A stretch of 64,000 nucleotides of DNA from Girardinichthys multiradiatus. Its lineage: Eukaryota; Chordata; Actinopteri; Cyprinodontiformes; Goodeidae. The DNA is taken from positions 7,374,125-7,438,124 of the forward strand of contig NC_061801.1 of assembly GCF_021462225.1 (NCBI RefSeq), written 5' to 3'. The translations under genes were made by a program, and so were the position numbers. Shown here in pieces: positions 58,060 through 64,000 of the stretch. A model generated the notes under the pieces. It worked only from the letters and a program-made list of their open reading frames with translations, had not been told where the DNA came from and searched no databases. Positions within the stretch are counted from its first letter, which is position 1. Every line of letters starts with the position of its first letter.

Positions 58060-58910
58060 ATACCTTTTACAGTTCTAGTCAGAAGTTTTAATTCATTCAT
58101 TGTAGACCTCAATATCATTTTAATTTGGGGCTTTTCATGACAAACATATTCAGCCATTTTGAAAAAAAAAAGATTTGTTTTAAATCTTCTCTAATACACA
58201 CAGGCTCAAAATCATACATAGAGGTTTAAGTCTATTCATACACCCCACTGTTTGGTGAAATGTCCCTCAGTAAATTTGCATCTCTGCGGACGTTGTGTAT
58301 CCATCAACAAGCTTCTAGAATGGATCTGGCTTGATATTTGGACATTTTCAACGCAGAATAGTGGTTAGCTTGCTGACACATTTCTGGTGTTCGAGAATGT
58401 TTCACACACTTTCAAACCTAAAAACCCTGTGATAACTGTCACACATGGTGGCGGCAGCATTGTGCTCTGGGGCTTTTGCACTGCTAGTGGTACAGGTGCA
58501 TTGCACAATGTTAACAAAGTAAGGAAGGAGGAAATCAACTTGGACACATTTGGTTGTTCCCGCAGGACAATGATTCCAAACACATTGAAACTGGTTTTGA
58601 ACTGGATAAAGGGATTGAGCTTCTGGAAGGGCCCCAACTTCAGACCTAGTGAACATTTCTAGACTAATTATAGAGGCCGGGTCTGTATCAGAAAATAAAC
58701 CAGTTTAAATAAACTCTACCATTTCTGAATGTAGAAGACTGGTCAGAAATCCAGCCCGAATTATGCCAGAATCTTGTTAATAGGTACAAAAAGTGTTTGA
58801 TTGGGGTGTAACCACCTGCAAGGGTGCAAGGGACATTTAACCAGTTATTAGTGGGGTGTATGCATATATTTGAACCTTTGAACATGGATCATTTGGAGCA
58901 TGTGTGAACA
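58060..58910 (+). mobile_element. Degenerate Tc1-like element
   Basis: TIR-like start TTACAGTTCTAGTCAGAAGT. The transposase remnant reads CACACATGGTGGCGGCAGCA and GGACAATGATTCCAAACACA. The right end near GGGGTGTATGCATATATTTG is consistent with a TIR. Frames are broken. Confidence 0.72.
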
Positions 58911-60174
58911 AGAAAAATATCCAAAACACATTCAAACATAATTCTTGCCTGACCATAATTTAGAAAATAATTGCTCTAGCATTTTAATTTATTCAAATTC
59001 TGCCTGCTTTGACAGCTGTTCTTTGCCATTCTTAGAAATCTCCTGTTTTTAAACAACTGCATCCATTTAAATGTGTTGAATTAGTTAAAAATAATAACGA
59101 TATGCTCCAAACAAACCTGCTAATATTAAACAGACACGTTTAATACTCCTACTACTCCTCTACTCCTTTGCTTAGAAAAATAGGACTCTTGTACATAGTT
59201 TCAGCTGCATGTAGCCCTACTGATACTTGATATTTTGACTGTACAGAGAGCCAATTTATCATATAATAGGCTCTTCAAAGCAGAATATCAAGTGTTCTTG
59301 GACTACAACCCTAACACATATTTCAGATATCCAAAATGCCATTTTTCATGTCCACAATGAAGATTTTAGATTTCTCCAACATAATTTCTACCAAGCACAG
59401 ATGACAGATATCTACTGATACATTTTCACTGTCCAGAACAAACCCTGTGAATATGTAAAACAATTTAACAAGGAGAAACTCTTATTTCAGATATCTGCAG
59501 CCCTACTGTTATCAGGCATATCTAGCATGTGAAAAAAATGAATTATTAAAACTATTAGAACTTCCCAGTTTTCACATCACCACTAGCTAAAATTAATTTA
59601 CTCCATTACTAACTGAAACAACAATAACCCACAAGTCATAACAGATATCTACAAATTATTTTTGATATCATTTAGAACTTGATAAAAGGTATTGAAACTG
59701 AAATTATGAATAGAACAAATGTAATGCAATGATCCTAATTTAAAAAAATCCTCCCAGTAAAAACTCAGTTTCAGATATCAGTGTTTTCATTCTAGAAACC
59801 TAAAGTTGTGGAAATCTGGAAATCAAACACACTTAAATGTGAAAAGTAGAGAAGAAATCTCTCAATCTGAATCTGCTTTTTGATTAGGAACAACTGATTA
59901 ATGGAAATGTTCAATAGATATTCAGTCTAGCAAATTAATGTTAGAGCAGATTGTTCAGTTGTTTACCAAAAGGAAATAAAAGTGAATAATTAAACAAATA
60001 AAAATCAAAGTACTACCAAGTATATTACACAGTACTTTCCAAATTTACAACTCTTCAAAATCTTTTTAACATCTCTTTGGATGAACACCAATATGTGACC
60101 AGACCAACACAAAACAGGACTATTGTAATAATTGTGAATTAGAAGGAATATTATGCATTTTTAAATTATTTTTG
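58911..60174. other. AT-rich sequence, nothing recognised
   Basis: Several stretches echo GATATCTG-type words (CAGATATCTACTGATAC, CAGATATCTGCAGCC, CAGATATCTACAAATT, CAGATATCAGTG), but no ordered tandem unit could be made out. Confidence 0.4.
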
Positions 60175-60560
60175 AAAGTCTTAAAAGTGTGGCGTGCATC
60201 TTTATTTAGTCCTTCTGGGTCAGATCTAAACCATCCACTGCAGCTCTAGCTGTATGCTCAGGGTTTCTGTCCTGCTGGAAGGTGAACCTCTGCTGCAGTC
60301 CTAAGCTATTTGCAGCTTCTAAAAGGTTTGGATTGTTGTGCATTTAACTCCATTCATCTTCCTATTCATCTGACTAGCTTCCCTGTCCCTGCTGAATAAA
60401 GGCATGACGCTGCCACTACCATGTTTCACCATGAGGATGTTGTGTTTGCTGTGATATACAGTGTTTTATTTCATTAATTTAAACATAGGCCAAACAGTTA
60501 AAATCTTTGTCATCTCACCATGTTTGCTGTGTCCCCTACGTTTGCCATTGTGCCACACTC
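60175..60560 (-). mobile_element. Degenerate Tc1-like fragment, minus orientation
   Basis: AAGTGTGGCGTGCATCTTTA, GTCCTGCTGGAAGGTGAACC, CAGCTTCCCTGTCCCTGCTG and ATGACGCTGCCACTACCATG, then, after a gap, CACCATGTTTGCTGTGTCCC. Antisense copy of the same family, deleted inside. Confidence 0.75.
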
Positions 60561-60639
60561 TTTCCATTTTTAGATGACGGACTGACCAGTACCTTTTTAG
60601 ATCTTCAAAGCTCTTGCTTTTCCAGTATGAACTCTGCAG

Positions 60640-60800
60640 ACCCGTCAAGTCATCAGAGACTCAGTGTTCCCAGGACCAAGACTAAACAAAGTGGGGCAGC
60701 ATTTAGTTTTGTTGCTCCTCAGCTCTGAAACAAACTCCCTAAAAGCCTGAGATGCGAAGAAACTGTTCGTTCATTTAAATCAGAAGCTTTTGGTCGAAGA
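60640..60800 (+). mobile_element. Small LINE C-terminal fragment
   Basis: In forward translation, SHQRLSVPRTKTKQSGAAFS, then FVAPQL, a stop, NKLPKSLRCEETVRSFKSEA. This is the extreme C-terminus of an L2-type LINE ORF2 with stops. Confidence 0.55.
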
Positions 60801-61759
60801 ATCAGATCATCGAACAGTTTGCCTGATTAATAATAAGTAAATGAAGCATGGGATTCAAGATTAAATTAACATTTTAACATTTGTCTTTTTACGCAATGAT
60901 TTATAAAGTGTATATGTTTTTGTTATTTTGATGTTTTTGTTGGATTTTGTGTAAACTTTGGATTGCCATTGAATGGTGCTATAATATTGTTATAACAGTT
61001 GTTTCACTTTTCTACACACCAGCCTTAGCAGCTGATTTGGAAAAATAAGAGGGAAGATTACAAGGGGTTCTGATTTTTCAACACGATTCAACAAGTTACA
61101 AGAATCAGCATAGAACAAGCAGGCTGTGGATAAGGTGGATGAAGTAAACTTGAATATATAGATCAGCTGGGTAGTTTCTCATGATCACTACCAATCACAC
61201 ACCCCATGCTTCCCAAGCTCAACTGTGACAGGTGTCCTTCAGAATGACTAATGTTGTTAATTAAGTCCAGTTGTTGCATCTCAAGGACCGGCGCTGGGCA
61301 CCCCGGATTTATGGTATGACCCAGTATGACATCTCTAGGGTTTGATAACCTTGTGTAAAAATAAGGCAGTTTCAACAGATTTGCACATTTCCTACAAGCA
61401 TCTACAGTATGATCTAACTGCTTTATTTAAAACAGAAAACCAAACATTCATTCCTAAAGTAATCAAACACATTGACTACTACAGCAAGGTAATGTCATCT
61501 ATAACATTTATTTATTGTTCTTTTGATTTTGATACCTAGACTTAAACAGTAACAAGTAATTTATTCACATCTCAAGCTTATATACCAAAACAAACCTGTG
61601 TATCATTTCTCCAGAGAATATCCTTGAAGTTGCATGTGAAATATAGAAAACGTACACACTAAATTGTGTAGCTGTTCTCAGATGCTTACAGTGCAGAATG
61701 TTTTGCCCTTTTTCCTGTTCTTCTCAATATGGGGCAACACAAGGATACCAAACTGATAT
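60801..61759. other. Nothing recognised
   Basis: No exon or element could be supported in this stretch. Confidence 0.4.
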
Positions 61760-62502
61760 TAGCTGGTTAGTTGGCCAGGCTGTGCTCATGTAGCTAGTCT
61801 GCAGTCGGCTGCTTTACGGACATACCGCTCGTCTCTTGCTAGCTTTAGTTTTAAAACAGCGCTTCCTTGATAAGCGTGACAGGTGCCGCTACACTAGTTT
61901 TTACAACATTTCCAACGCATTTTTCGCATATAGACTAATTTCCAAATAGCTCAATTTGTCCATCTTGTAGGAGAAAAGGGTAGTAGCATTAGGGTTGCCA
62001 ACTCCTTGATAAATAAATAAGGGACACCTCCTGGTAGGGCTATCCAACTCCACTGTCTGCACCTCTAGCGGCCTAGTGATTTTTTTCACCCTTTTTCTTT
62101 GTGTGAAATGACTTTGGAAACATTGGACTCGAACCCAAGTTTAATTTGATGCATGTTTTGACTGATACAAATATCCATGGAAAAATAATTATTCAGCAAT
62201 TTATAAAATAATTTATTCTTTTTGCAAAATAAAATTACTAGACAAAAACAAATATCCTTCTAAAATAAATAAACCACTATTGAAAAGACCTCCGTCCCGC
62301 TTAACTTAAAACAATATAAAAAAGCATAACAGTATAATGCAAAACATTTTTGTAATAGTGCATTTAGTGCAAACAAAACGTCTGTAGAAAAGTTGTAAAC
62401 ATAATCACTTGTGCCTTAAAGGCCATGACTGAACAGGTGTAGTGAAAAAAATATTGAACTAGTGAAATAAAAAAATGCAGTAGTGAATTATGTAGAAACA
62501 AC

Positions 62503-62784
62503 CTATTTTTTCCATTTATATTTCATTTGAGCTCTTGCTGCTGCAAGGAGTTGTTTGCTTTTCAGGACTACAGAGTAAAACTCTGAGCAGGACATTTCAT
62601 TAATTAGACTGACAATTAGCTCACTTCTCATTAATTCAGCAGAACATTTGTTCCTCACATCAGTCCACTTATTTTTCATGATGGAGAAAATATTTTCCAC
62701 AAACCCACTAGAAGAAGGGATGCTGAGGACAAAGGGTACAATAGCCTGGATGTTGGGGATGTCAGCTGCCTGAAGAACTTGCAT
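62503..62784 (-). pseudogene. hAT transposase dimerisation (hATC) remnant
   Basis: About 93 open codons: VPFVLSIPSSSGFVENIFSI, then MKNKWTDVRNKCSAELMRSE and LIVSLINEMSCSEFY. This fits the hATC consensus of a PxSSAxxERxFS-like box followed by TxxRN and a final helix; ENIFS replaces the usual ERVFS. The catalytic domain is absent. The fragment runs into the CTAT repeat at its 5' end. Confidence 0.8.
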
Positions 62785-62789
62785 CCACC

Positions 62790-62791
62790 TC

Positions 62792-62867
<76 letters not shown>
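62790..62867. repeat. CTAT tetranucleotide microsatellite
   Basis: About 19 uninterrupted copies of CTAT/TCTA inside the hAT element, directly next to the hATC remnant. Confidence 0.97.
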
Positions 62868-63560
62868 AACACGTTGTTTCAGCTTTCACGGTGTCCGTAG
62901 ATCTCCTGCGGCGGAAGCTGGTTATGAGCGCTGAACAAACACGGGCCTTTTTTGTCACGTAAGCGGCGAGGAGACGCTGGGGAAACCGTATCTGATGGGA
63001 AAACACGAATCGACGTAACACCTGTATCTATCTTAGCAACGGTACCTGCTGGCCAATGAGATGAGCCGAAATATTCTGTCAGCTCATTGGTCACAGAGCA
63101 GGATATGGCTGGTATTGAATTTACCGTAATGTTAAATATAAAGCACCCCATCATTTATTGATTATATTGACATTTTAGTGAAGATTTTTGATCCACCTAA
63201 TAATACGGGACTACATGCATCCCGTTTCAGCTCAATACGGGACGCGTACTTTTTATTCTAAATACGGGACGATTCCGTTTTTCAAGGGATGGTTGGCAAC
63301 TCTAAGTAGCATTCATTCAGCCAACTGATCAGCAGTGTGCAGCAGCAGGTTGGTGTTGGGTGTTAATGTATTACCATAGCTCCAAACAGCCAAAAAAACG
63401 CAAAATCCATCAATGTTTCTTGCATCTCATTAAAAAGGTTTTAAACCACAGGAATCGTATAACAAAAGATTATTTTGGTTTGAAACTGTAACTTTTTAAA
63501 AGCTGTACATTAGTTCATACTGGAAATCAGCCCATGTCTAATCTACAGTCATATTCAGTC

Positions 63561-64000
63561 GTATGAATTAGAATGTGTTCTGATTGGGCTCATTTGTCAA
63601 AAACAATGACAACCTTTAAGCAGGTATTAAACATACTTTTCATTAAGCCCACATTTCTGTATTAACATTTTTTATTGGTCAGATGTAATATTCTAATCTT
63701 AAATGTCATGTTTTCATGAGTAAAAAAATCAATATAATTACCAGAAATAATGGCCTGAAAACATCAGTCTGTGAGTAAACAATCTACTGTATATAATGTT
63801 TCGTTTCAAATTTATTGAATGGGTCTGTATATTGATCACTGAGGAAATACAATCCTAGTTATTATGCATATTAAGGGGGGGATTTTGACATTTTAAGTGT
63901 TTGTTTTAAAAAATAAAAGCTCAACTGGTTTACACTCTGCTGTTTTAATGCCACAATAAAAACAACCCCCTGGTGTTAACACTGAAGCCTCCAGCTCTGG
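63561..64000. other. Right edge, nothing recognised
   Basis: AT-rich; the missing N-terminal exon of the SEC14-like gene is not visible here. Confidence 0.4.

Larger units (their letters stand above)
61990..63304 (-). mobile_element. hAT-family element, internally deleted, with 8-bp target duplication
   Basis: It starts TAGGGTTGCCAAC at 61990; its right end, reversed, starts TAGAGTTGCCAACC at 63304. Both flanks carry AGTAGCAT (61982-61989 and 63305-63312), an exact 8-bp duplication typical of hAT. Length 1315 bp, far shorter than an autonomous copy. It keeps a transposase C-terminal remnant and has gained a CTAT microsatellite. It was inserted into an older repeat related to 14660-15030. Confidence 0.92.
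61760..63560 (+). repeat. Old repeat split by the hAT element
   Basis: Second copy of the 14655 repeat: TGTAGCTAGTCTGCAGTCGG, CTGCTTTACGGACATACCGC before the insertion; CCAACTGATCAGCAGTGTGC, GGTTTGAAACTGTAACTTTT and CAGCCCATGTCTAATCTACA after it. Confidence 0.62.

Noticed and set aside
56361..64000. Search for the N-terminal exon(s) of the SEC14-like gene
   Set aside because: No stretch resembling FLLRWLRAR in frame with a suitable donor was found, so none is annotated.

Overview
The window is nuclear DNA of a ray-finned (teleost) fish, probably a percomorph. Two conserved vertebrate genes with GT-AG introns sit in a background dense with fish-type repeats: Tc1/mariner, hAT and piggyBac-like DNA transposons, L2/CR1- and RTE-type LINEs, tRNA-derived SINEs, CA/GT microsatellites and one 44-bp minisatellite. 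No bacterial, viral, CRISPR or organelle features were seen. The species cannot be named from the sequence alone.

Gene 1 (minus strand, 1503-37460) is a CNNM-family magnesium transport protein, best matched to CNNM4. Six coding exons join with consistent splice phases into 729 codons: exon 1 at 35996-37460, then 20885-21028, 19282-19416, 17017-17186, 11616-11712 and 1503-1678. The C-terminal exon lies beyond the left edge. A CpG-rich promoter lies near 37460-37760. Intron 1 is about 15 kb and holds a nearly intact Tc1-like transposon, a full L2/CR1-type LINE, several MITEs and a SINE nested in a palindromic element.

Gene 2 (minus strand, 40805-56360 and continuing past the right edge) is a SEC14-like lipid-binding protein of the SEC14L2/3/4 group. 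Ten coding exons give 360 residues of CRAL-TRIO and GOLD domains ending in a stop. The N-terminal exon or exons (about 45 residues by comparison with the family) were not found and probably lie to the right. The two genes run head to tail on one strand with about 3.3 kb between them. Nothing shows that they act together: one is a membrane Mg2+ transporter, the other a soluble lipid-transfer protein.

Layout: 1-35 kb is the cnnm4 3' half and introns, with at least eight degenerate Tc1-like copies. 8.0-8.5 kb is a minisatellite of exactly eleven 44-bp units. 24-25.6 kb is the Tc1-like copy with a DD34E transposase broken by one stop. 27.7-30.95 kb is the L2/CR1-type LINE. 33.6-34.2 kb is the MITE with its SINE. 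35-37.8 kb is cnnm4 exon 1 and promoter. 38.8-39.5 kb is LINE debris. 40.8-56.4 kb is the SEC14-like gene, whose largest intron holds a piggyBac-like MITE (TTAA duplications) split by an RTE-type LINE, and a 1.7-kb TIR element split by another MITE. 57-64 kb has no recognised exon and ends with a 1.3-kb hAT derivative that keeps only a dimerisation-domain remnant.

I found no convincing undescribed biological system. The points most worth checking are: the long GT microsatellite replacing most of the pyrimidine tract at the cnnm4 exon 5 acceptor; an orphan CpG-rich reading frame in intron 4 that could splice in phase to exon 4; the dated nested insertions; and a 34-bp segment shared exactly by two otherwise dissimilar regions.
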